A stretch of DNA of 64,000 bases from Paenibacillus pabuli (GCF_039831995.1 NZ_JBDOIO010000003.1:3224001-3288000); one strand, 5' to 3'. Counted from the stretch's first letter, positions 27,213-35,661 are shown. Made by a program: numbers and translations. The notes: a model not told the origin generated them from the letters alone.

Positions 27213-28142
27213 ATGATGAAGATTACCGCGTTACGCTCGGATAAAATCTATGGAAATATTATTCATGCTGCACCCGATGAAAAGGTGGAGTTATATAGGC
27301 AACAAATGCTGGGTCCATTTATGCCAAAGTGGAACATTCAACAGATCCCCTTTCAATCAAGTGAGCCTCATGGCTTTGACGTTATCATGATGAATAATTT
27401 GATGAATATCTCACCTCTAGGCATTACGCCTGAGATTAATGAACCGCTCGCAGCTATATCATCAGAAGCATTTTGGCAGCAATGCGATGAAGCTGTGAGG
27501 GCAAGTCTAACCACATTTACGGACAATGGCACTCAGCTTCCGGTATCGGAATATCTATACACCGTTTTATTAGGAGATCAGAACAGTCAGGCAATGCAAA
27601 TGAATGAAGGAATCTGCGGAGATGGTGGAATCCCCGGCTATATTATTGCGAACCTGATCCCGAATGCATATACTTTACCTCGCATCCAATCCGTATTAGC
27701 TCATGAGTGCAATCATAACGTGAGGTATCAATTTATTCAGTGGGATCCGTATGTTACGCTAGGAGAAATGGTTGTTAGTGAGGGGCTTGCGGAGAGCTTC
27801 GCCACGTCCCTGTATGGTGAAGAGTTATTAGGACCCTGGGTAGCCAAAACAAATATGGAAACCCTAAATACAATCATTAAACCGAAAATGAAGGATCGAC
27901 TGCATATTACGGGCTTCGAGCAGATTAATCCCTATCTATACGGGGACGATCTTGCAAGAACGCAGAACTTTACTCCCGTAGGGATGCCCTATGCTGCTGG
28001 CTATGCCTGCGGCTATCATTTAATTCAATACTATTTGAACAAAACAGGCAAACATATCACCGAAGCAACCATCACTCCGGCAAGTGAGATCCTTGCTGAA
28101 ACAAAGGACTTTTGGAATGAAGACACTCTATTTCACCGTTAA
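27213..28142 (+). CDS. DUF2268-like putative Zn-dependent protease
   Basis: This protein is about 309 aa. Residues in the middle read VLAHECNHNVRYQF, an HExxH zinc-protease motif, followed about 25 residues on by VSEGLAESFA, which could supply the third ligand. The likely start is the ATG at 27213, 7 nt after AAGGAGA; an earlier in-frame ATG at 27198 would overlap that ribosome site. There is no signal peptide, so it acts in the cytoplasm. The next gene starts inside its last 26 nt. Such proteins often sit beside MerR regulators; the substrate is unknown. Confidence 0.75.
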   Translation: MMKITALRSDKIYGNIIHAAPDEKVELYRQQMLGPFMPKWNIQQIPFQSSEPHGFDVIMMNNLMNISPLGITPEINEPLAAISSEAFWQQCDEAVRASLTTFTDNGTQLPVSEYLYTVLLGDQNSQAMQMNEGICGDGGIPGYIIANLIPNAYTLPRIQSVLAHECNHNVRYQFIQWDPYVTLGEMVVSEGLAESFATSLYGEELLGPWVAKTNMETLNTIIKPKMKDRLHITGFEQINPYLYGDDLARTQNFTPVGMPYAAGYACGYHLIQYYLNKTGKHITEATITPASEILAETKDFWNEDTLFHR

Positions 28143-28926
28143 AGACATCATTCAGATTACAGGCGTTACCAAACGCGCCTTACATTATTATGATAAAACC
28201 AATCTATTGAAACCGACCAAAGTCGAGGGTAATGGCTATCGGTTCTATGATCAGGAAGCACTTGGTAATCTGCAAACGATTCTATTGTTCAAGGAAATGA
28301 ATTTTTCATTGAAGGATATTGCAGCCATGATGAATCTCTCCAAGGATGAACAGAAAGAAATCTTAAAAGAGCATCGCAGTACACTCGTGCAACGAAAGCA
28401 AAGGCTCGAAACCATCATCGACCAATTGGATGAATATGTGGATGGTACGGATATCGTTCATCTCAATGTGTTTGGCGACTCCCCCATCCTGTCCATTCAA
28501 GAGCAATACGACTCCGAGGCAAAGCTCGTTTACGGGGATACTGAAAAGTATCAAGAATTTGAAACCAATGTGAACCAGCTGTCTGCCGAGGAGCAGCAAC
28601 AAACCTACCAGCAGTTCTCGGTCAACATGGAGCACATATTTCGTAAGTTGGCTCAACACCAGGATCAGTCTCCCGCTTCTGTTGAGGTGCAAAAGTACAT
28701 TCGGGAATGGAAAAGCTGCCTTGAAACATTTATGGTGTGTGACGCTGAGATTTTGACTTGTATCGCAGAGGTCTATGTGACTGATCGCCGCTATGCTGGT
28801 TATTTTGCTCAGTTTGGCGATGAGGATTTCTTGGTTTTTTTGTATGAGGCTATTATGGTTTTTGTGAAGGAAAACTTCAAAAAGCATGGGGAGTTCAATG
28901 ATGAACCTTCAAATGAAGAATTGTAG
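28117..28926 (+). CDS. MerR-family regulator with TipAS-like C-terminal domain
   Basis: This 269-aa protein has an N-terminal MerR helix-turn-helix (YFTVKDIIQITGVTKRALHYYDKTNLL, in two stretches) and the NGYRFYDQEAL wing. A coiled dimer helix follows near residues 75-110, and the C-terminal half resembles the drug-binding TipAS domain. The start is taken at 28117, with AAAGGA 8 nt upstream, overlapping the protease gene by 26 nt; an earlier in-frame ATG lacks a ribosome site. It probably controls the 19-bp-spacer promoter at 27153. Inducers of TipA-like proteins are often thiopeptide-like antibiotics, but here the ligand is unknown. Confidence 0.85.
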   Translation: MKTLYFTVKDIIQITGVTKRALHYYDKTNLLKPTKVEGNGYRFYDQEALGNLQTILLFKEMNFSLKDIAAMMNLSKDEQKEILKEHRSTLVQRKQRLETIIDQLDEYVDGTDIVHLNVFGDSPILSIQEQYDSEAKLVYGDTEKYQEFETNVNQLSAEEQQQTYQQFSVNMEHIFRKLAQHQDQSPASVEVQKYIREWKSCLETFMVCDAEILTCIAEVYVTDRRYAGYFAQFGDEDFLVFLYEAIMVFVKENFKKHGEFNDEPSNEEL

Positions 28927-28970
28927 CTCCCGAGATCATATGGTACTTCATTCTTAAGAGAATCTAAAAA

Positions 28971-29013
28971 GCTGCTATAAATTCAGATAAACTGAATTTG
29001 AGCAGCCTTTTTT
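28971..29013 (+). terminator. Rho-independent terminator after the MerR gene
   Basis: GCTGCTATAAATTCAG and CTGAATTTGAGCAGC pair with one small mismatch around a 5-nt loop, followed by TTTTTT. Confidence 0.85.
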
Positions 29014-29106
29014 GTAAAAATCTTTTGTCTTATACTCGATGTCAATACAGTCGATATAGACAAATCCCCTTCTTGCTTGCAATGAGTTTATCCAATCATT
29101 CTCATG

Positions 29107-29304
29107 TTAATTATGCAAGACCTCAATAAATTTGGATATTTCCTCTTTTAGCGATTCATCACATTTTTCTCGCGCCTTGATTAGTATTGAATAAAAATAA
29201 TCTTTGCGGTTTACATCTGTAAGCCATTTGTCTAATTCAATATCCTTTAATCCTGGCGGCATATCTTCAAAGTCGCTCCACCATTCGTTTATTGCATTTA
29301 GCAA
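29107..29304 (-). CDS. Small acidic protein, possible immunity protein or its remnant
   Basis: This is a 65-aa ORF from a TTG start that directly follows the TAG of the preceding small ORF in the same frame. It contains NEWWSDFEDMPPG and ends KFIEVLHN. I recognise no family. No clear ribosome site precedes it. Its place after a degraded toxin region, and its size and acidity, are like immunity genes, but it could also be the tail of a longer gene interrupted by the TAG. Confidence 0.4.
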   Translation of the reverse strand: MLNAINEWWSDFEDMPPGLKDIELDKWLTDVNRKDYFYSILIKAREKCDESLKEEISKFIEVLHN

Positions 29305-29445
29305 CTATTCATATTCGATGATCTCTACAGACCTAATACCATCAACAACTTTAAAAATACGATGTATCCCCCCCCCTAATTGAGCATCCTGAATATACCT
29401 TGTTTGTTTAGCATAACGAATTGCACTTTGTGCCAAATGAATCAC
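29305..29445 (-). CDS. Short ORF in toxin-remnant region, unknown
   Basis: This 46-codon ORF from a GTG ends directly before the next ORF. It contains AQSAIRYAKQTRY and a Gly-Gly-Gly encoded by a run of nine G (C at 29368-29376). The frame is also open upstream of the GTG into the end of the neighbouring remnant, so the two may once have been one gene split by a frameshift near 29450. Confidence 0.3.
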   Translation of the reverse strand: MIHLAQSAIRYAKQTRYIQDAQLGGGIHRIFKVVDGIRSVEIIEYE

Positions 29446-29447
29446 CT

Positions 29448-29663
29448 CTATCCGAGAAAAATAATTTTGATTTCAGAATCTTTTAATCCATTCTTCAATC
29501 CTTTAACTACATCTTTGTTTAGCCCTGAAGTGTCGACAATATGAACATCAACTGCCGTATTGTGTTTGATATGCTTTTTCAAATTCTGTATAACCGCATT
29601 TTTTTGAGCAAGATTAAGCGGCTCCTGTCTGGCGTTAAGAAAAGGGCCTTTTAGTGATGTTAC
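29448..29663 (-). pseudogene. Fragment of a polymorphic-toxin C-terminal region
   Basis: An open stretch without a plausible start contains KGPFLNARQEPLNLAQKNAV and later VDVHIVDTSGLNKDVVKGL. In the next frame just upstream is VDFKDPGGLGN, the DPxGL-like end of a core region that typically precedes a toxin tip, so a frameshift separates core and tip. The rest of the parent gene is absent. I cannot name the toxin type. Confidence 0.4.
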
Positions 29664-29709
29664 CTAGTCCTCCAGGATCTTTGAAATCTACTCAGAGATT
29701 TTGTGTTAC

Positions 29710-30195
29710 TTATATAGAATTCGGATTCACATAACACCAATCAGATTGATTTGAAGTTTTTAGAGCTTTCTCCAGATCAGATAATGTATAGACCCAGTCT
29801 TCCTCCATCCATACCACCATCTGTGGGTACCTCATTAGAAAATGATACAGAAAGGTTAGTGCGACCTCTTCATGTTGATATACTTCATCGATAATGAGCG
29901 TGTTAAAATATATCTGCCCAGTATCTCTCCATTCTAATTCTCTGTATTGATGTGGAGCAGGTTCATCATATACATCAACTCTGATCGTATTATTTATCTC
30001 ACCATGATCTGACACTTGTTGGTCTGGGAGTGAAATGCCTAAGGCACAATGTTTCATGTTCTCTTCTGAATCTATATCTTGAATCCCAAAAACTAAATTT
30101 AACTTTGCTTCCAAACAAGTTTGTTGTATGTCTCGAACCAAACGGTCTATGGGGATATTACTGTTCTCTTCTACCAACACAAAAGCAGATGCCAT
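29710..30195 (-). CDS. Hypothetical protein, likely immunity protein
   Basis: This 161-aa soluble acidic protein contains NIPIDRLVRDIQQTC near its start and YPQMVVWMEEDW near its end. There is no signal peptide or membrane segment. It starts at the last base of the stop codon of the WXG100-like/toxin mini-gene, the tight order usual for a toxin followed by its immunity gene. The family is not recognised. Confidence 0.55.
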   Translation of the reverse strand: MASAFVLVEENSNIPIDRLVRDIQQTCLEAKLNLVFGIQDIDSEENMKHCALGISLPDQQVSDHGEINNTIRVDVYDEPAPHQYRELEWRDTGQIYFNTLIIDEVYQHEEVALTFLYHFLMRYPQMVVWMEEDWVYTLSDLEKALKTSNQSDWCYVNPNSI

Positions 30196-30461
30196 TACTT
30201 CAGTACCTCCCTTAATTCTTCCAACGAGTTAACCACTTTGACGCCCTTGCCCCTGATATAATCTATTTTCTCAGATGCAATTCGACCCATATTCTCTAGC
30301 GGTGCATCAATATATAAAACAACTTCCTTCTTATTATAATTAAAAAATTCTTTATTATTTGTATCTACTAGTCTATCGATTTGGTCTGTTTTCATTTGTT
30401 TGGATACATGCAACAGCTGTTCCGGTTTAACTCTAATTCTATTCATATTATTCTCCGTCAT
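30195..30461 (-). CDS. WXG100-like N-terminus joined to a short toxin-like tail
   Basis: This is an 88-aa protein. The first 25 residues (NRIRVKPEQLLHVSKQM) look like the start of a WXG100/T7SS substrate. From about residue 35 the sequence changes to NKKEVVLYIDAPLENMGRIA and ends VKVVNSLEELREVLK, which looks like the last part of a C-terminal toxin domain. The WxG turn, second helix and middle of a normal polymorphic toxin are missing, so it appears to be an internal-deletion product. The downstream gene may be its immunity protein. Whether it is functional is unknown. Confidence 0.5.
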   Translation of the reverse strand: MTENNMNRIRVKPEQLLHVSKQMKTDQIDRLVDTNNKEFFNYNKKEVVLYIDAPLENMGRIASEKIDYIRGKGVKVVNSLEELREVLK

Positions 30462-30623
30462 TTATAATAGGATTCCACCTTGTTAGCAGAAGTTATATTG
30501 TGGAGACATCCTTCCAAATTCCTGATTTAATCTTTGTAAAAATGAGTAATCATCATTTCTTTACTACCCAAGTCCCATAGATTAAAATATTTTCCAATGA
30601 TAAATACGAGGGTGTGAATCCAA

Positions 30624-30967
30624 TTGCTTACTTATATCCGTAACGGCTTAATTTTCATTGTCTTAGTGACCCTACTAACTGCTTGTGGGAGGCTGTCCGA
30701 TAAAGAAGAGCAGGAATATTATCAAAAGGCAATCCCTATCGGTCAAGACTACTTTAGAAAATATTATGACGCTGAAGTTGAATTCACTGAATTTTATATC
30801 AATGTACCGATGTCCTCAACTATGGTCTTAAAAGGTCCCTTAAACAGGATCCTTATACTAAAGTTTCACTATATTACTACTTCCCATCTCTCGAAATTAA
30901 GTCAGAAAGTGGACCTGAAGATTTCATAAAGAAACGAAAAAGTGAGGCAGAGGTTAACTCGCAGTGA
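30624..30967 (+). pseudogene. Small lipoprotein with a frameshift
   Basis: The N-terminus is a lipoprotein signal ending in LLTACG (Cys is the lipidation site). The first frame runs to 30929, but after about 30840 the protein-like sequence continues in another frame (QDPYTKVSLYYYFPSLEIK) to a TGA at 30965-30967. Either the gene is broken by an indel near 30840 or there is a base-call error. The lipoprotein family is unknown. Confidence 0.55.
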
Positions 30968-30996
30968 ATTTTTCTAATTCGTACATATTTATGATT

Positions 30997-31047
30997 AAAA
31001 AGCTGCTTTTAAAATTCAGTCCATCTGATTTCAAAAGCAGCTTTTTT
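30997..31047. terminator. Bidirectional terminator between convergent genes
   Basis: AAAAAGCTGCTTTT and AAAAGCAGCTTTTTT arms with inner ATTCAG/CTGAT pairing form a long hairpin with T runs readable on both strands. It lies between the lipoprotein remnant and the convergent helicase gene. Confidence 0.8.
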
Positions 31048-31050
31048 ATA

Positions 31051-33495
31051 TTAATTTATTTTCCCACGCTCAAAATACGCATGCAATCGATATAGACAAA
31101 TCTCCCTTGTCCAACGGTATAATAATGCCCGTTCCTCCACATCTTGCACCTGTATGTTCAGTGAGAATATCCCATCCTCAAAACGCGTCATACTGCCCCT
31201 TGCCCCGCTCCACATAGACATTGGCATTTTAACAATTAACTTCTCAATCTCAGTTGCCGTCTTCTCGTTCCATTCCCAGAGCGCAAGCTTGTCCTTGTCC
31301 GAAAAGTCCTTCCGTTTCCGGTGCTCCTTCTCTGTTAGATACGTATGGAAAAAATTCGCTAACTCCCCCGGGGTCACCGGGTCCATCCAGTACTCTTCGC
31401 CTCGCTCCATCATGTACAGCAGCACAATCATCTTGTAGCTTTTGTTCAGAACCGTCTTCTCTACGTCCCTCAGCCATGCTTCATGGCGGACATATACCTC
31501 TGCCTCAACCGAGGACAGCATCTCCGCCCGATAAAGAAACCCAACATATGAGCCAAATTCGCTCCGATACCCGATGCTTTTGGAACGTCCCATAAGATGC
31601 AGCTCCAGATATGTCGGAATACGCCCGAGTTCCCGCTTCACATCCAGAAAATCTTGTTGCAGCTTCTCGCGACGCGGCAACCGCTTACGGCTTAGCTCCT
31701 GAAGCAGATTTACCACTCGAGTCTCCAGATGAATTCCACAGTTGGCTGGAACTTCCGGCACAGCCGAATCCATTCCTTTCCCGCTTCGTTCTTCCTCGCC
31801 ACGCACATCCAGCAGACTCAGCTTCACATCCGCATTCCGGTAATTTCCGATCAGGTCGATAATGACACAATGTGATTTACCTTCCGCCAGCCGCAGACCT
31901 CGGCCCACCTGCTGGGTAAACACCGTAAGTGATTCAGTTGGGCGCACGAAGAGCAGCGTATCCACACTTGGAATATCCGTCCCTTCGTTGAACAGATCCA
32001 CCGTCAGCACAACCTCCAGCTCACCCGCATCAAGATGTCGAATCGCTTCCTCCCGCGACATCTCCGTTGTACGCGAATGCAAACTAAGTACCTTAACGCC
32101 CTGACTTCGGAAATACGCAGCTAAAAAGTCTGCCTGACGGATCGACGAGCAAAAGCCAATCGTTCGTGTCTGTTTATGCCGCATCCAGGCTGAATAGATG
32201 TTCTCCACATGTTCCTCATGTAGCTGAGCCGCCATAAGCTGTTCTTCATCATACTTCGTACCAATCCAGCGAATTTGCGAATAATCCGTGTCATCGAATA
32301 CACCGTAATATTGGAATGGAGCAAGCCATCCTCGCCGGATCGCATCAATAAAATGTATCTGGTAGGCCACGTTCCCATCACAGAGTGCATATACGTCTTT
32401 GCCATCTAGCCGATCCGGAGTAGCCGTAATGCCCAGCAGAAATTTAGGTTGAAAATGCTCAATGACCGACATATACGTCTTCGCTGCCGCATGATGGAAC
32501 TCATCCACCACGATCAGATCAAAAGCATCCGCCGCAAACCCATCCCGGTGCTTCTGCATACTCAGCGTAAAGATCGAAGCATACACACAATCCGCTGCTC
32601 CATCCTTATGCTGCCCGTTGTAGATACCATGACTGCGCTCCGGCATAATCCGCTGAAAAGACTTCTTCGCCTGGAACAAAATCTCTTCCCGGTGTGCCAC
32701 AAACAGTATCCTTTGGAATCGCTGGGCGAAGAAGCCCGCCAGATACGTTTTGCCAAGCCCGGTCGCCATGACGACCATCGCCTTGTCATACTGCTCTTCC
32801 ATCGTGCCTTCCAACGCTTCAAGTGCATCGAGCTGCGCAAACCGCGGCTGGATCGGTATAAGCGACAGCTCGGCGGCTTCTTCCTCTGTTTCTTCTGGCA
32901 GTCCGGTGCCAAACTCCGCTTCTTCCATTTCCGTGATCCTCTGGATCATCTCCGGGTTCTTCTGGTGGTACTTTCGGTACTCTTCTTCATAAAGCGCAAT
33001 TGAATCCGGGTTCACCGGCAATGTCGTCTCATGATAGAAGCTCTGCATGAACTTGTCCAAAGCCATCTGGAACGTATATGGTTCTGCCTCTGCATTCATT
33101 GCGAGATTCCATTCATACCCCGTCTTCAGCGCCGTGAACGAAAAGTTCGACGATCCGACAATCAGCAGTCCTTCCCCGTTGTCATGATCGAACAGATAGG
33201 CTTTCGGGTGAAAAGAAGTTCCCATACTTCGCCACAGTCTTGCTTCAATTCGTGGATCGACCTCACACAATGCCCGCAAGCCCTCCGGCTGCGTGATATA
33301 CAGATAGTCTCCCGCGAGCATCCGCACCTCGGCTCCACGTTCTGCCGCACGCTTTAAATGCGGAGCAAGCAGCTTCACACCAGACTGCATAATAAAGGAA
33401 GTCATAATATAAATCCCGGACGCATGCTGCATCCGGGAAATGAGTTCGTCTGCCAAGTTATCTGTAATGAGTTTAACGTTAAGCTTCGTCGACAT
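31051..33495 (-). CDS. PLD-nuclease/SF2 helicase fusion, putative defence protein
   Basis: This is an 814-aa protein. The N-terminal phospholipase-D-type domain (1-175) has an HxKx4D motif in FHPKAYLFD followed by VGSSNFSF. Then comes an SF2 helicase core (about 225-570): Walker A MATGLGKTYLAG, DEFH box VVDEFHHA, motif III GITATPDRLD, and the C-terminal core QQVGRGLR. The C-terminal 250 residues are unassigned. The fold suggests an ATP-driven nucleic-acid enzyme cutting through the PLD active site. It overlaps the MazG-like gene upstream by 17 nt, so the two are translated together. Similar fusions occur in restriction-like and DUF3427-type defence loci; the role is inferred. Confidence 0.85.
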   Translation of the reverse strand: MSTKLNVKLITDNLADELISRMQHASGIYIMTSFIMQSGVKLLAPHLKRAAERGAEVRMLAGDYLYITQPEGLRALCEVDPRIEARLWRSMGTSFHPKAYLFDHDNGEGLLIVGSSNFSFTALKTGYEWNLAMNAEAEPYTFQMALDKFMQSFYHETTLPVNPDSIALYEEEYRKYHQKNPEMIQRITEMEEAEFGTGLPEETEEEAAELSLIPIQPRFAQLDALEALEGTMEEQYDKAMVVMATGLGKTYLAGFFAQRFQRILFVAHREEILFQAKKSFQRIMPERSHGIYNGQHKDGAADCVYASIFTLSMQKHRDGFAADAFDLIVVDEFHHAAAKTYMSVIEHFQPKFLLGITATPDRLDGKDVYALCDGNVAYQIHFIDAIRRGWLAPFQYYGVFDDTDYSQIRWIGTKYDEEQLMAAQLHEEHVENIYSAWMRHKQTRTIGFCSSIRQADFLAAYFRSQGVKVLSLHSRTTEMSREEAIRHLDAGELEVVLTVDLFNEGTDIPSVDTLLFVRPTESLTVFTQQVGRGLRLAEGKSHCVIIDLIGNYRNADVKLSLLDVRGEEERSGKGMDSAVPEVPANCGIHLETRVVNLLQELSRKRLPRREKLQQDFLDVKRELGRIPTYLELHLMGRSKSIGYRSEFGSYVGFLYRAEMLSSVEAEVYVRHEAWLRDVEKTVLNKSYKMIVLLYMMERGEEYWMDPVTPGELANFFHTYLTEKEHRKRKDFSDKDKLALWEWNEKTATEIEKLIVKMPMSMWSGARGSMTRFEDGIFSLNIQVQDVEERALLYRWTREICLYRLHAYFERGKIN

Positions 33496-33805
33496 CGATC
33501 AGATACACCCGTTCCTGGAATCCGCCGCGTGCCTCGGCTTTGTCTGCCCGAAGCTTATCCAGCTGTGCCGCATTCGCACCATGCACCTCCGCCAGCGCCC
33601 GGATAACCTCCAGCATGTCGGCTAGTTCTTCCAGCGCTTCCTGATCACTTCCTGCACTCATGTATTCTTCCGATTCTTCTTGCAGCTTCGTTCTTAGTTC
33701 TTGCTTATATTCCTCCGGGTCCAGAATGCGTGTGCGGCATTCCTTCCCACTGGATGTGATAATATGCGGAATCTTGTCCCGCACCAATTTGTTGTATGTA
33801 GGCAT
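33479..33805 (-). CDS. MazG-like/phosphoribosyl-ATP-pyrophosphohydrolase-fold NTPase
   Basis: This 108-aa all-alpha pyrophosphohydrolase starts MPTYNKLVRDKIPHII, the usual start of this family. The metal-binding helices are seen in KLQEESEEYM and EALEELADMLEVI. The start is taken at 33805; a longer in-frame form has no support. It hydrolyses NTPs or (d)NTP-like nucleotides to monophosphates. Its end overlaps the helicase start by 17 nt, a strong sign of translational coupling. Confidence 0.85.
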   Translation of the reverse strand: MPTYNKLVRDKIPHIITSSGKECRTRILDPEEYKQELRTKLQEESEEYMSAGSDQEALEELADMLEVIRALAEVHGANAAQLDKLRADKAEARGGFQERVYLIDVDEA

Positions 33806-33934
33806 GTGGTATAACATCCTTTCTGCTATGAGAGCCTTCGGGCCTCGCGCCAGAATCTCCCTTTTTGCCATTATACCATTTGCCATGGGAGGAGATCGGT
33901 TGATTTTTAAAGTAGTCGATTGGAATGAGGATCT

Positions 33935-33976
33935 AAAAATAACCCATGACTACCTCGTATTCGAGTTGAAATGGGC
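33935..33976 (-). terminator. Probable terminator after the EndoU-like/immunity pair
   Basis: On the minus strand GCCCAT pairs with ATGGGT around an inner CTCG-AATA-CGAG hairpin, followed by ATTTTT. The internal loop makes it weaker than a classic terminator. Confidence 0.5.
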
Positions 33977-33987
33977 TTTCGACTTTA

Positions 33988-34302
33988 TTAATCTTCTATT
34001 GATTGAATCGCATATTCTATGTCTTGCTCCATATCCAGATCAGGATACTTCTTTTGCAATTGAAAAAGACAATCTATGAATGCTCGACTTTGAAATTCAG
34101 AAGATAAATCCTCAAATATCTCACTAAGCCAGTATAACTCTTTTTCATCACATTGATCTAAAAATGATATCGCACTTTGCTCATTCTCCTTTAAAATTTC
34201 TATCATCTCATTCCAAATCGCTTGAATTGCTGGATCATCCGGGTGTAAGTCTTTTCTCTTCTGCACTAAAGAGATCACTTTTTCGCTGAAATCATCTATC
34301 AT
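33988..34302 (-). CDS. Hypothetical acidic protein, likely immunity to the EndoU-like toxin
   Basis: This is a 104-aa helical, acidic protein (DDFSEKVISLVQKRKD at the start, DLDMEQDIEYAIQSIED at the end), 12 nt downstream of the EndoU-like fragment. Size, charge and position are those of an immunity gene. No family is recognised. Confidence 0.6.
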   Translation of the reverse strand: MIDDFSEKVISLVQKRKDLHPDDPAIQAIWNEMIEILKENEQSAISFLDQCDEKELYWLSEIFEDLSSEFQSRAFIDCLFQLQKKYPDLDMEQDIEYAIQSIED

Positions 34303-34314
34303 GTTTTACTCTCC

Positions 34315-34617
34315 TCACGGTTGTCTTGAGTTATCTGGAGTAATCGTTCCGATCTGACCATCGTTCTTGATCACTCCCACTCTAACGTTATTATAGTTTC
34401 CAAACATCCATTCACCATCACCTTTAACTCTGTTTTTGGGGAGATTTGCTACGTACTCACCTGACTTTTTGATATCTTCCGCTGTCCATTCCTTAGGGAA
34501 CCAAGCTTGGCCCTCTCCACTTCGCTTTGCTTTGTTTTTGTGGTTAGGTATATTACCAACTCGCACACCGTTTGGGAAAGAACCCACGACCGCTGATGAA
34601 CGGCGCATGTTGATCAT
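34315..34617 (-). pseudogene. EndoU-like toxin C-terminal domain, cut off from its N-terminus
   Basis: The protein-like part runs from about GSFPNGVRVGNIPNHKNKAK to GQIGTITPDN. The spaced pattern (His-Lys rich start, FPKEWTAEDIKK, WMFGNYNNVRVGV, IGTITP) resembles bacterial EndoU-type RNase tips of polymorphic toxins. The first dozen codons overlap an opposed helicase fragment, so the toxin's secretion and core regions were lost at a junction near 34592. It may still be translated from an ATG at 34617, but would not be exported. Confidence 0.5.
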
Positions 34618-34777
34618 GTTCTATTACACCTTCCATCGGGCTGCACCTGAGAGGCTGGGACTGAACAGTATCGAAGACGGTGTGCAGCGTGTGCTGTCTT
34701 GTGAGGCATTCCGGGCAGAGCTTGTGGATATCTTCAAATATAATTTGGCTCATCTGCGATTTGTGGATAAGAGCCTA
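34593..34777 (+). pseudogene. Inverted internal fragment of a PLD-helicase (DUF3427-like)
   Basis: On the plus strand the frame reads ERRMLIMFYYTFHRAAPER, then LGLNSIEDGVQRVL and FRAELVDIFKYNLAHLRF, resembling the region after the helicase core in DUF3427-type helicases. It has no own start or end. It abuts, head to head, the truncated N-terminal half of such a helicase on the other strand, with a junction near 34777. Confidence 0.5.
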
Positions 34778-35498
34778 CATAGGCTGTCGTAAATCCAGTC
34801 TCACGGTGGAAAATGTACGTTTTGGCGTGTAATCGTGTAACCTTCGTATCATATGAAATCTGTATTTCGGTGTTGGGCAGTTTGCTGAGTTCGACAATGG
34901 CCTTAAGGTCCGTCGCTTCCATATAGGTGGTCGTAATGATTCGCAGCTTCCCGCCACCAGATGTAAATTGCTGAAGTTGTTCCAAGAGTAGGCGAAGCCC
35001 ACTGAATTTGATAAAAGACACGAGCCAGTCGATCCGGTCTGCTGTCACGATCTCTTTTTGCAACTCCAAAAGCATACTCGGCTCAGACTTTGCCCCAGTA
35101 AATAATGAGCTTTGAGCGATAGGCTTATCTGGGCGAATGATTTTAGAATTCCGTACGGCTCGTATATTGTTCAGCTTGGAATACACATGGGTCAACACTT
35201 CCCCTTGCTCATCCAACTGCAATTCGTTATATTCTTCTTCCCCCAGCGTCTCTTTTAACGTAGCGATAATTTCATTACATGTACGGATCTGTGCTAGTAC
35301 TGCTGTACTATCTTCAGTTTGTTCTCTCACAATCTTCAGAGCTCGTCGGGTCAACGCAGCCAAATACGTAGATAGTAGTTTACGTGCTTCCTCTGCATCC
35401 AGCTTCTCAGTCCCAATGTGATACACATCCGGATCTAGTGCCGAAATCTCCTGCCTGGTGATTGTGTTAATAAGCTGTTCATATATGCCTTGTTTCAT
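34734..35498 (-). pseudogene. Truncated N-terminal half of a PLD-type helicase
   Basis: The 254-codon frame begins MKQGIYEQLINTITRQEISA. It then shows a PLD-like domain: LLELQKEIVTADRIDWLVSF, KLRIITTTYMEATD and HAKTYIFHRETGF, ending in AYVGS where the second half of the HKD motif (normally YVGSSN) should follow. After YVGS the reading continues only as antisense of the inverted fragment. The helicase core is absent. This is the start of a DUF3427-like helicase broken by rearrangement. Confidence 0.65.
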
Positions 35499-35622
35499 GG
35501 AAATACCTCGCGTGGGTGTAGGATGGTTGTGGATATTCTGTATGTACAGGTTAGAGCTATATCATGTTTCTACTATATTATCGTCCAACTTGTGGAAGAT
35601 TTCATTAGTTGTTTTGAATCAT

Positions 35623-35661
35623 AAAAAAAGCACCTCTACTCTTTTCTTGGTAGAAGTGCTT
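35623..35661 (-). terminator. Terminator downstream of the toxin/immunity pair
   Basis: On the minus strand AGCACTTCTAC and GTAGAGGTGCT pair with a two-base mismatch, followed by TTTTTTT. The rest of the 440-bp gap 35499-35938 shows no gene or motif I can support. Confidence 0.75.

Noticed and set aside
29368..29376. Run of nine C as a frameshift site
   Set aside because: Read with nine bases, the minus-strand frame is continuous through the run (Gly-Gly-Gly), so no frameshift needs to be assumed there.
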